11,057 bases of DNA from assembly GCA_021806355.1 (NCBI GenBank), contig JAJZXT010000164.1, forward strand, positions 1-11,057. Direction: 5' to 3'. Below the pieces are notes generated by a model, which ran no database searches, had not been told where the DNA came from, and worked only from the letters and a program-made list of their open reading frames with translations. Every line of letters begins with the position of its first letter. Position 1 is the first letter of the stretch. The stretch is from Thermoplasmata archaeon (GTDB taxonomy: Archaea; Thermoplasmatota; Thermoplasmata; Thermoplasmatales; Thermoplasmataceae). This document shows, piece after piece, positions 1 through 5,701 of this stretch. The translations under genes were made by a program, and so were the position numbers.

Positions 1-692
1 GTATAAAGGAAAAAATACTGGGCCTGAAAAAGATGAATATAAGGCCAATAATGGTAACAGGGGATCACCCTCTTACAGCAAAGAGTATTGCCAATGAGGT
101 AGGAATCACGGAATTTATCTCGCAGGCCAAACCTGAGACCAAATATCAGAAAGTAAAAGAGGAACAGTCCGAAAACAGGATTGTAGCCATGATAGGCGAT
201 GGAACAAACGATGCTCCAGCTCTCGCTGCAGCTGATGTTGGCCTTGCAATGGCTTCAGGAACATTTCCCGCAAAGGAGGCAGCCAATATGATTGATCTTG
301 AGTCTGACCCATCAAAAATAATCGATGTAGTTATACTGGGCAAACAGCTCCTTATGACCAGGGGTGCTGTGACAACTTTCAGCATAACGAATGATGTTGC
401 TAAATATTTTGCAATTGTTCCCATAATGTTTGCAAGCGTACCTGCCCTTAATGCCCTGAACTTCTTGCAATTGACCCCTCGAATAGCGGTACTATCTGCT
501 CTGATATTCAATGCCCTCGTAATACCTGCGCTGATTCCACTGTCGATAAAGGGCACAAAGTTCAAGCCTCAAAGCACACTGAGAATCTTCCTGAAAAATT
601 TGACGATATATGGTGTTGGAGGAGTCATCCTTCCATTTGCAGCCATTAAAATGATCGCCATCGTATTGGTTTATGCAAGAGGTGTTTTATGA
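1..692 (+). CDS. kdpB: Potassium-transporting P-type ATPase subunit B, copy 1 (5' partial)
   Basis: This is the C-terminal third of KdpB, the catalytic subunit that couples ATP hydrolysis to K+ uptake by KdpA. The frame is open from base 3 with no stop before the window edge, so the gene starts outside the window and the internal ATG at 33 is not its start. Visible KdpB signatures are the P-domain VTGDH, the hinge motif GDGTNDAPAL, the NMIDLESDP segment, TRGAVTTFS, and the membrane motif NDVAKYF, whose Asp and Lys match the charged pair in the ion pathway of KdpB proteins. Three or four hydrophobic segments follow to the C-terminus. The TGA stop overlaps the kdpC1 ATG by 4 bases. By manual alignment a little over half the residues match the second KdpB in this window, so this is a diverged copy and not a recent duplicate. 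One oddity is SGTFPAKEA where copy 2 has SGTQAAKDA. Confidence in the family is very high. Confidence 0.97.
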   Translation, partial: IKEKILGLKKMNIRPIMVTGDHPLTAKSIANEVGITEFISQAKPETKYQKVKEEQSENRIVAMIGDGTNDAPALAAADVGLAMASGTFPAKEAANMIDLESDPSKIIDVVILGKQLLMTRGAVTTFSITNDVAKYFAIVPIMFASVPALNALNFLQLTPRIAVLSALIFNALVIPALIPLSIKGTKFKPQSTLRIFLKNLTIYGVGGVILPFAAIKMIAIVLVYARGVL

Positions 693-1156
693 TGAATAAA
701 AAATATTTTACAATGCCTATTAGGGCAGCTATCGTTCTCGCTGTAATTTGCGGGTTAATATACCCCATAGCAGTTACTGGAGTGGGGCAGGGGTTGTTTC
801 CATACCAGTCAAACGGAAGTGTCGCATCGCTGAATAATACTGCCATCGGTTCATATCTAATTGGACAGTCCATAAATTCACCAGACCTTTTCCATATAAG
901 GAACGATTCTGCATCGGGAGTCGATCCTGATATCACGGTTGCTTCTGCAATGAACCAGGCATTGACTATCCACAACAACACTAACATATCATTGGTTTAT
1001 CTCCATAACCTCATACAGAATAATACGAGATACACACTTCTGTCTTTTGGAACAGCTTATGTCAATGCCTTGAGATTAAATCTAGATTTGATAATGGCTT
1101 TCCACGACAGCGTGGGATATTACGGGAAAATATATGCAAATGTTACCAAATCTTAG
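689..1156 (+). CDS. kdpC: Potassium-transporting ATPase subunit C, copy 1, short form
   Basis: KdpC is the single-pass membrane subunit that assembles with KdpA and KdpB and assists ATP binding and transport. Residues about 11-33 form the one membrane segment, ending in the family motif YPIAVTGVGQ. It is followed by FPYQSNGS, GSYLIGQ, the SASGVDPDI motif and the closing YVNALRLNLDL block. The protein is 155 residues, against about 190 in E. coli KdpC and 216 in copy 2 here. The loss is internal and in frame: residues R71-S74 join directly where copy 2 carries about 53 extra residues, including the usual RPS/YN segment. Translation begins at ATG 689 or the adjacent ATG 692; GAGGTG at 679-684 is a good ribosome site for either. 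The start overlaps the kdpB1 stop (ATGA), implying coupling. The outer domain has seven N-X-S/T sequons. It could be a functional compact KdpC or a degraded one; intact ends favour the former. Confidence 0.9.
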   Translation: MMNKKYFTMPIRAAIVLAVICGLIYPIAVTGVGQGLFPYQSNGSVASLNNTAIGSYLIGQSINSPDLFHIRNDSASGVDPDITVASAMNQALTIHNNTNISLVYLHNLIQNNTRYTLLSFGTAYVNALRLNLDLIMAFHDSVGYYGKIYANVTKS

Positions 1157-1354
1157 TGGAACTGGAATTGCAATAACGACATATGCTAAATTGGAAGATT
1201 CCGCTTCAGGGAAAATGGAAGAGCCATAGAATTTGAGCAGCGCATTAAAGTAGGTATACTTTCATCATTGTTCTTTTTCAATCAGTGAATCCACAAATAA
1301 CCAGCAAGGGGTAAAACCTTAACCTTATATGATAAACATGTATTCCGTGATTGA
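1157..1354. other. Intergenic region between kdpC1 and tRNA-iMet
   Basis: This 198-base stretch has no convincing gene. A frame overlapping the kdpC1 end (ATG at 1134 or 1140, TAG at 1227-1229) could encode about 30 residues, but it has no recognisable motif and no clear ribosome site. The right-hand 35 bases hold the tRNA promoter. No strong hairpin terminator for the kdp1 operon was seen; the nearest T-rich run is around 1259-1280. Confidence 0.5.
1324..1332 (+). promoter_or_regulatory. TATA-like box of tRNA-iMet
   Basis: CTTATATGA is centred about 27 bases before the first base of the mature tRNA at 1355. This is the usual archaeal TATA-to-start distance, so transcription probably begins at or next to the tRNA 5' end. 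The A-rich bases just upstream may serve as the BRE. Assigned from spacing and base composition only. Confidence 0.55.
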
Positions 1355-1429
1355 AGCGGGGTGGGGTAGTTAGGAAATCCCGACGGGCTCATAACCCGTA
1401 GATCGATGGTTCAAATCCATTCCCCGCTA
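1355..1429 (+). tRNA. Initiator tRNA-Met (CAT anticodon)
   Basis: A full cloverleaf can be drawn by hand. The acceptor is AGCGGGG paired with CCCCGCT, discriminator A at 1429. The D stem is GGG/CCC. The anticodon stem ACGGG/CCCGT surrounds loop CTCATAA with anticodon CAT at 1390-1392. The T stem GATGG/CCATT surrounds TTCAAAT, with one G-T wobble. Two hallmarks mark it as the initiator rather than elongator Met or Ile2: the A1:U72 end pair of archaeal and eukaryotic initiators, and three consecutive G:C pairs at the base of the anticodon stem. CCA is not encoded and no intron is present. Its last 19 bases are antisense to the end of hemD. Confidence 0.95.
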
Positions 1430-2169
1430 TTTTTCATTTCTTCAATCTTTTTCAGTATCCCTTCAAAGTTGGAATCTCCGGTTATTATCTTTCCCCTGTA
1501 TCCGAAACTCCTGATCTTTTCACTGGTAGGCCTTCCGATGGCAAATATCAGGAAATCGTGAGGAAACCCAATATTTTCTTCCCTTAATATATTGAAAAAG
1601 ATCTCTGCTTCCATTGAGGATGTCAGTATAATTCCACCAGGGTTTTTGTATCTGAAAAGTTCAATGATGATTGGTACACTATCTAATTCCTGGTATATGT
1701 CATAAAGTATTTTCTCCCCAAATTCGACCTCATTGGAATTAAAAAATTCATTAATCATTGTGTTTCCACGATTGCTGCGCAAGATCAGGAATCTTTTATT
1801 CATGCCAATTTTTTCCTTGATTATTTCTATTATCCCTTCAGTGCTCTTGTTTTCGGGGGTAAAGGATTCTATTCCCCCCTCTCTTAAAGTATTGGCTGTT
1901 GATTGACCAATGGAAATAAATTTGATTTCTGACCGCTTTATCTGCCTCCAAATGAAATCTAAAAATATTGATGCGCCAAAACTACTCGTGAGAATTATAA
2001 CATCTGGAGAGAAATTTTTGATGGAATCAATATCTGGTGCGCCGATCTTCCTGATAGCCAGTTTTGTCAACGGAATATTGACAATATTTAAACTATCAAT
2101 ATTATGGGGTGCTGTCCACTTTTCCTGTGGTCTTGTGCTAATTATTGGCCTTCCGGCTATTTTCTCCAT
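1411..2169 (-). CDS. hemD: Uroporphyrinogen-III synthase
   Basis: HemD closes hydroxymethylbilane with inversion of ring D to give uroporphyrinogen III, the common precursor of siroheme, heme and cobalamin. The 252-residue product has the expected two-lobe pattern: an N-terminal GRPIISTRP strand, a first-lobe VIILTSSFGA, then in the second lobe IILTSSMEAEIF and FAIGRPTSEKIRSFGY. These are the weakly conserved HemD signatures; HemD is a poorly conserved family, so position after hemC also supports the call. ATG 2169 is chosen because it puts GRPIISTRP near the N-terminus and has GAGG 11 bases upstream. ATG 2193 or GTG 2196 would add 8 or 9 residues and overlap hemC by 11 or 14 bases. The stop TGA (1413-1411) lies inside the T arm of the opposite-strand initiator tRNA, so the last five residues (SGEWI) are read from tRNA-complementary sequence. 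Confidence 0.9.
   Translation of the reverse strand: MEKIAGRPIISTRPQEKWTAPHNIDSLNIVNIPLTKLAIRKIGAPDIDSIKNFSPDVIILTSSFGASIFLDFIWRQIKRSEIKFISIGQSTANTLREGGIESFTPENKSTEGIIEIIKEKIGMNKRFLILRSNRGNTMINEFFNSNEVEFGEKILYDIYQELDSVPIIIELFRYKNPGGIILTSSMEAEIFFNILREENIGFPHDFLIFAIGRPTSEKIRSFGYRGKIITGDSNFEGILKKIEEMKNSGEWI
1430..1452 (+). terminator. T-rich tract after tRNA-iMet
   Basis: Two runs of five T (1430-1434 and 1448-1452) follow the tRNA directly. Oligo-T on the coding strand is the common archaeal termination signal. The tract lies wholly inside the antisense hemD coding region, where it reads as Lys/Glu/Asn-rich codons, so it may simply reflect that composition. Confidence 0.4.
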
Positions 2170-2182
2170 ATCCCTATTTTCC

Positions 2183-3046
2183 TCAGTTCTCATCACGAAT
2201 CTTCATGCACAGATCTTCAATAACCGCAACATCACTTGATTGACCTGAATAATATTTAAGGCCATTGGATTCCGGTACGCAGATATTATATCTATAGCCT
2301 GCTTCATTAGGGATAACCAGTATTCCAAAGGGCTGGGAGCAGGACGCTCCAAGAATTCTCATACAGTTCCTCTCTATCCTTAGCCGTGTCAGACTCCATT
2401 CTTCCGAAAAATTCTTGAGATATTCTGAAATTCTTGAACCTTTAAGGCATGTTACTGCAATTATTCCCTGTGCAGGGGAAGGCACGAAGATATCCTCAGG
2501 AAGTTCATGCAATTCCCGTTCAATTCCCAGCCTTTCCAAACCTGCTGCTGCAAGTATGATGCCATCGAGAGCCACCTCTTCCATTTTCCTGAATCGTGTT
2601 TGTATGTTTCCCCTGATATTTACTACTTCAATGTCCGGCCTTATAAATCTTAATTGTGCGTTTCTTCTTGGACTTGAGGTTCCAATCCTTCCTTCACGAG
2701 GAATGTCGTTTAATCCCTTATTGCCTGCGAGAACGTCCTTATAGTTGTGGCCCTGAATTGCCATGCAAATTTCTAGTTCCTCCGGGATACGGGAAGGAAT
2801 ATCCTTTGCGCTGTGGATTGCGGCATCAAGTTCACCATCTATCACCATTTTGTTGAGTTTATCCGTGAATACCCCAACCCCCCCAATATCACCAAGCGCT
2901 GAAACGAGATCAATATCTCCCTGGGATTTTACTTCTACTATTTCCTTATTCATCCCGGACCAATTGATCGTTTTAACTACAATCTCGGTCTGTATTATGG
3001 CGAGCCTGCTTCCCCTTGTGCCAATTTTAATCTCTGGAAGACTCAA
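2183..3046 (-). CDS. hemC: Hydroxymethylbilane synthase (porphobilinogen deaminase)
   Basis: HemC links four porphobilinogens into hydroxymethylbilane on a covalently bound dipyrromethane cofactor. The 287-residue protein begins with the family motif IKIGTRGSRLA (residues 6-16). It has HSAKDIP (78-84) with catalytic Asp82, the substrate-contact block IGTSSPRRNAQL (121-132), VNIRGN (142-147) and VPSPAQG (188-194). Near the end, GASCSQPFG places Cys236 where the dipyrromethane cofactor attaches, so the active site looks intact. The start is TTG 3046, supported by a strong ribosome site GGAGGG at 3057-3052, five bases upstream, and by the N-terminal motif. The start region overlaps the hemL end by 20 bases, and hemD follows at once, giving a tight hemL-hemC-hemD operon. 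Confidence 0.97.
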   Translation of the reverse strand: MSLPEIKIGTRGSRLAIIQTEIVVKTINWSGMNKEIVEVKSQGDIDLVSALGDIGGVGVFTDKLNKMVIDGELDAAIHSAKDIPSRIPEELEICMAIQGHNYKDVLAGNKGLNDIPREGRIGTSSPRRNAQLRFIRPDIEVVNIRGNIQTRFRKMEEVALDGIILAAAGLERLGIERELHELPEDIFVPSPAQGIIAVTCLKGSRISEYLKNFSEEWSLTRLRIERNCMRILGASCSQPFGILVIPNEAGYRYNICVPESNGLKYYSGQSSDVAVIEDLCMKIRDEN

Positions 3047-4289
3047 TTGATCCCTCCATGACAGTTGCAGCTATTTCAACATCTTCCGGAGGATGCATGA
3101 AACCGATGAAGTTGCTTTCATACTGCCCCGGAGATAAATAGACTCCATTTTTCAGACACTCTTTGAAAAACCGCATGAATCTCCTGCTGTCTGCGGCCAT
3201 TGCTGACTTGTAATTGTAGACCCTGCTTCCCGTAAAGAAAATCTGGAACATAGATTCAACCCTGTTCATAACTATTTCGTGCTCATCTATGTATGGATTC
3301 AAAATGTTTTCAACGAGGTCTGCCATCCTGTTTAAATAGTGGTAATCCGCAGCCTTAAGGTACTTCAAAGTTGCCAATCCGGCAGCCATGGTAGCAGGGT
3401 TAGCGGAAAAGGTACCAGATTGATAGACCTTTCCTGACGGGCTTATCATTTCCATTATCTCCCGCTTGCCGCCAAATAATCCTACAGGCATTCCACCTCC
3501 AATTATCTTACCCAGTATTGTGAGATCAGGATTTATTCCGACAATATTCTGGTATCCCCTGTATCCAAACCTGAACCCCGTAATCACTTCATCAAGTATT
3601 AGGAGTGATCCATATTCATTGCAGAGTTTCTGGAGTCCCCTCAGATAGCCGTCGTCTGGCTTAATCACGCCAATGTTCCCTAAGATTGGTTCAACAATAA
3701 CAGCAGCTATTTCCTCCCCACGAGACCCGAAGATTGCTTCAATATCTCCCAGATTGTTAAAATCTGATATAATTACTGTATTTGCAATCTCCTGTGGAAT
3801 CCCAGGAGATGAAGGTGTGCCAAACGTTAAAGCACCGCTTCCGGCATTCACAAGAACATAGTCGTGTGAGCCGTGAAATCCAGCATTCATCTTAACTATT
3901 ATTTTTCTTCCCGTGAATGCACGAGCAAGCCTTATGGCGTGCATGGTAGCCTCTGTTCCTGAATTGGTAAATCGCATCATTTCAATCGAGGGGATTGACG
4001 ATGAAATCTCCATGCCCAGTAAAATTTCAAGTTCATTGGGAACGCCTAAAGGCATAAGGTTAAATTCCATCCTGTTGAATTCATCCATCACTTCGCGGTT
4101 TCCGTATCCGGCTATCATTGCTCCAAAACCCATGTTGAAGTCAATGTACTCCCTGCCATCAACATCGACGATGGTATCTCCAAGAGCCTTCCTGAAATAA
4201 ACAGGATTTGGTGGATAATACCGGACTGGTGAGTTAACCCCACCTGGAAACAATCTCTTAGCCTCAGTAAAAAATTCGGAAGAATTCAT
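3027..4289 (-). CDS. hemL: Glutamate-1-semialdehyde 2,1-aminomutase
   Basis: HemL is a PLP enzyme that converts glutamate-1-semialdehyde to 5-aminolevulinate in the C5 route. The 420-residue length is normal for the family. Motifs in order: LFPGGVNSPVRYY (13-25), the GTEATMHAIRLARAFTGR substrate/PLP region (111-128), AGFHGSHD (136-143), VIVEPILGN (197-205), LDEVITGFRFG (232-242, with the Asp that holds the PLP ring), and TILGKIIGGGMPVG where Lys261 forms the Schiff base, followed by QSGTFSANP (290-298). These separate it from ordinary ornithine or GABA aminotransferases. The ATG at 4289 gives a standard N-terminus. No Shine-Dalgarno sequence precedes it, so this first gene of the operon may be leaderless. 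It is transcribed divergently from taw2. Confidence 0.97.
   Translation of the reverse strand: MNSSEFFTEAKRLFPGGVNSPVRYYPPNPVYFRKALGDTIVDVDGREYIDFNMGFGAMIAGYGNREVMDEFNRMEFNLMPLGVPNELEILLGMEISSSIPSIEMMRFTNSGTEATMHAIRLARAFTGRKIIVKMNAGFHGSHDYVLVNAGSGALTFGTPSSPGIPQEIANTVIISDFNNLGDIEAIFGSRGEEIAAVIVEPILGNIGVIKPDDGYLRGLQKLCNEYGSLLILDEVITGFRFGYRGYQNIVGINPDLTILGKIIGGGMPVGLFGGKREIMEMISPSGKVYQSGTFSANPATMAAGLATLKYLKAADYHYLNRMADLVENILNPYIDEHEIVMNRVESMFQIFFTGSRVYNYKSAMAADSRRFMRFFKECLKNGVYLSPGQYESNFIGFMHPPEDVEIAATVMEGSIESSRD
3052..3057 (-). promoter_or_regulatory. Ribosome binding site for hemC
   Basis: GGAGGG on the minus strand, inside the last codons of hemL, stands five bases before TTG 3046. It decides the TTG start of hemC and indicates that an internal gene of the operon uses a Shine-Dalgarno signal, whereas the first gene hemL shows none. 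Confidence 0.75.
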
Positions 4290-4359
4290 TTTACAATATT
4301 ATAACTATGAATTTACGCTTTACTGAATCGATAAAATCTTAAAGTAAGAGTAGCATCCC
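4290..4359. promoter_or_regulatory. Divergent promoter region hemL / taw2
   Basis: A 70-base AT-rich gap separates two divergent start codons, so both promoters must lie here. On the plus strand, ATAAAATCTTAAAG (4331-4344) sits 16-29 bases before the taw2 ATG. On the minus strand, GTAAATTCA (4316-4308) sits 19-27 bases before the hemL ATG. Both distances suit leaderless transcripts starting at or next to the start codon, and neither gene has a Shine-Dalgarno sequence. The hemL box is weak. TTATAAT (4304-4298) is a better TATA match but would start transcription inside hemL. Confidence 0.45.
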
Positions 4360-5382
4360 ATGCCATTGAAGAGTTATGGCATAGTTGTGCCGAGAGACAA
4401 GTTCGTTGAGCTGTACGACTATCTTATATCAAATAAAATCATAAATCCCAATTTAAGGATCATCTCGAAGAATCAAAAAAGAATCATTCCTACAACTATG
4501 CAAATCAATATTGAACCATATGAGTCTGGAATATTCGATTTCAGGACAGATTCTGAGGGTTCCATCGACAATATTCTGCAGGATGCTGTGAGGAAATTCA
4601 CTGGAGACAGCCAATATATAATTCACTGGCATAGAATGGGGAAATCCTTAGTTATCAGGTCAACAGGAAATAGTTCCCTGGATGCATATGCCGGCAATGA
4701 AATTGTCAATAGGGGAAAAGCAATCTCAGTGTACGTTTCCAAGGGAACAGTGAGAGGCGAGAAAAGGTTCCCTGAATTTGAATTAATCGCGGGCAAGGAA
4801 GGAGATATAGAATACAGGGAGAATGGGATAAAATATATTCTAAACCCAACAAAGATCATGATCAGCAAGGGGAATATAAATGAGAGAAATTACCTCTCAA
4901 GGTTAAAGATCAATCCAGACCGCATTCTCGATATGTTTGCAGGAATTGGATATTTTTCCCTTCCGGCAGCAAAATTATACCCGGAATGCCACATAACCTG
5001 CCTGGACATTAACGATGAATCACTGCAATATCTTCGAAGAGCAGCTATCCTGAATGGAATAGAGAAGAACATGGAAATCTGCAATGTCGATTGCAGGGTT
5101 TTTGAAGATGAAAGAAAATATTCCCTTGTCATTATGGGCAATTTCAAAAGCTATGCATACCTGGTTCACGCGCTGAAGCATATAGAACCTGGCAGCCGAA
5201 TTATAATGCACCTGCTTTTGCCCACCGAAAAGGTTGCAGGGGCAGAATACAGGATTATCGAACGAATCAAGAAACTTGGGCACAATTCCATAGTTGAGGA
5301 TGTCCACAAGGTAAAATCCTATTCACCTCATGTCTGGCATATTTCTGTCACGGTATTCATAAGAGCGTCGCAATGGCAATAA
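4360..5382 (+). CDS. taw2: Trm5/Tyw2-family tRNA G37 wyosine enzyme, probably Taw2
   Basis: This 340-residue protein is a class I SAM-dependent tRNA enzyme of the Trm5/Tyw2 group. An N-terminal RNA-binding region (about 1-140) precedes FELIAGKEGDIEYRENGIKY, then SKGNINER (169-176), SAM motif I DMFAGIGYFSLPAA (191-204), the acidic end of strand 2 in CLDIND (214-219), MGNFKS (259-264), IIMHLLLP (281-288) and VKSYSPHVWH (318-327). The GN..ER signature and the absence of the Trm5-type PRL..ER and MNLP motifs favour Taw2, which transfers the 3-amino-3-carboxypropyl group of SAM to 4-demethylwyosine at position 37 of tRNA-Phe. An m1G37 methyltransferase (Trm5) is the main alternative. It starts at ATG 4360 without a Shine-Dalgarno site and stands alone, divergent from hemL. 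Confidence 0.85.
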   Translation: MPLKSYGIVVPRDKFVELYDYLISNKIINPNLRIISKNQKRIIPTTMQINIEPYESGIFDFRTDSEGSIDNILQDAVRKFTGDSQYIIHWHRMGKSLVIRSTGNSSLDAYAGNEIVNRGKAISVYVSKGTVRGEKRFPEFELIAGKEGDIEYRENGIKYILNPTKIMISKGNINERNYLSRLKINPDRILDMFAGIGYFSLPAAKLYPECHITCLDINDESLQYLRRAAILNGIEKNMEICNVDCRVFEDERKYSLVIMGNFKSYAYLVHALKHIEPGSRIIMHLLLPTEKVAGAEYRIIERIKKLGHNSIVEDVHKVKSYSPHVWHISVTVFIRASQWQ

Positions 5383-5602
5383 TAATTCTCTATTTTCTAA
5401 TCAAACGGGAATAAATGGAGAATAACGAATCTGTTTTGCTTTCCGGAATGAGGTGCCATGGCAATAAAAAATTCATGTGTTTTCGGTTTTCCATTGAATT
5501 AACAATCTTTTGTTCTCAGACTATCTTCGTATTATATGATGTTACCAATATTAATCACACGCAAACCTTAAAACTTAAATATATTTACAAACTCAAAGGA
5601 GG
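5383..5602 (+). promoter_or_regulatory. Intergenic/leader region upstream of kdpFABC copy 2
   Basis: These 220 bases hold no gene I can support. The frame from ATG 5415 to TGA 5606 (63 codons) has no motif, no ribosome site, and runs through the kdp promoter, so I treat it as chance. Features seen are the perfect 10-base palindrome TGCCATGGCA (5454-5463), a small hairpin AACAA-TCTT-TTGTT (5501-5514), and the TATA-like box at the right end. The left end is T-rich (ATTCTCTATTTTCT) and may end taw2 transcription. Either symmetrical element could be an operator, which is speculation. Confidence 0.45.
5575..5587 (+). promoter_or_regulatory. TATA-like box of kdpFABC copy 2
   Basis: TTAAATATATTTA is the strongest TATA-like element in the window. 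Its centre, about 5581, is roughly 22-26 bases before 5603-5607, so transcription should begin at or beside the kdpF TTG codon. A purine-containing stretch just upstream (AAAAC) fits a BRE. Position is inferred from composition and spacing only. Confidence 0.6.
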
Positions 5603-5701
5603 TTGATTTCCTACGGCTACTGGATTGTCCCATTGATCGTCATTGTCGCTTTCACTTCAGGTTATCTTCTCTACAGTATATTTAGAGCTGAAAAATTATG
5701 A
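5603..5701 (+). CDS. kdpF: KdpF small subunit of K+-transporting ATPase, copy 2
   Basis: A 32-residue single-pass membrane peptide lies directly before kdpA. KdpF stabilises the KdpABC complex. The sequence has one hydrophobic helix (about residues 7-27), and its end GYLLYSIFRAEKL fits the KdpF pattern GYL.Y....AE.F. It runs TTG 5603 to TGA 5701 and overlaps the kdpA ATG by four bases (ATGA), as is usual in kdpFABC operons. The start is uncertain. The perfect ribosome-site core AGGAGG (5597-5602) touches the TTG with no spacer, which is too close for normal use, while the TATA box predicts a transcript starting about here, favouring leaderless initiation. ATT 5606 or TTG 5633 are alternatives. 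Position, size, topology and the closing motif make the identity likely. Confidence 0.85.
   Translation: MISYGYWIVPLIVIVAFTSGYLLYSIFRAEKL

Noticed and set aside
146..565. Long minus-strand frame inside kdpB1, and a similar one at 8426-9109 inside kdpB2
   Set aside because: Both lie opposite the same conserved KdpB region and encode similar Ser/Ala-rich nonsense. They are antisense shadows of a conserved gene.
1134..1229. About 31-codon frame overlapping the end of kdpC1
   Set aside because: It shows no family likeness and no good ribosome site. kdpC1 already has its complete C-terminal block, so this is not needed as a frameshifted continuation.
1355..1429. Elongator tRNA-Met or tRNA-Ile2 for the CAT-anticodon tRNA
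   Set aside because: The A1:U72 pair and three G:C pairs under the anticodon loop are initiator marks. A C34-modified Ile2 or elongator Met would not be expected to show both.
1157..5602. Heme/tRNA/taw2 segment as a mobile insertion that split one kdp locus
   Set aside because: No terminal repeats, integrase or transposase are visible, the tRNA end is not duplicated at the other side, and the two kdp copies are diverged rather than halves of one operon.
5415..5606. 63-codon frame before kdpF
   Set aside because: It has no recognisable motif, no ribosome site before its ATG, and it runs across the strong TATA-like box of the kdp operon.
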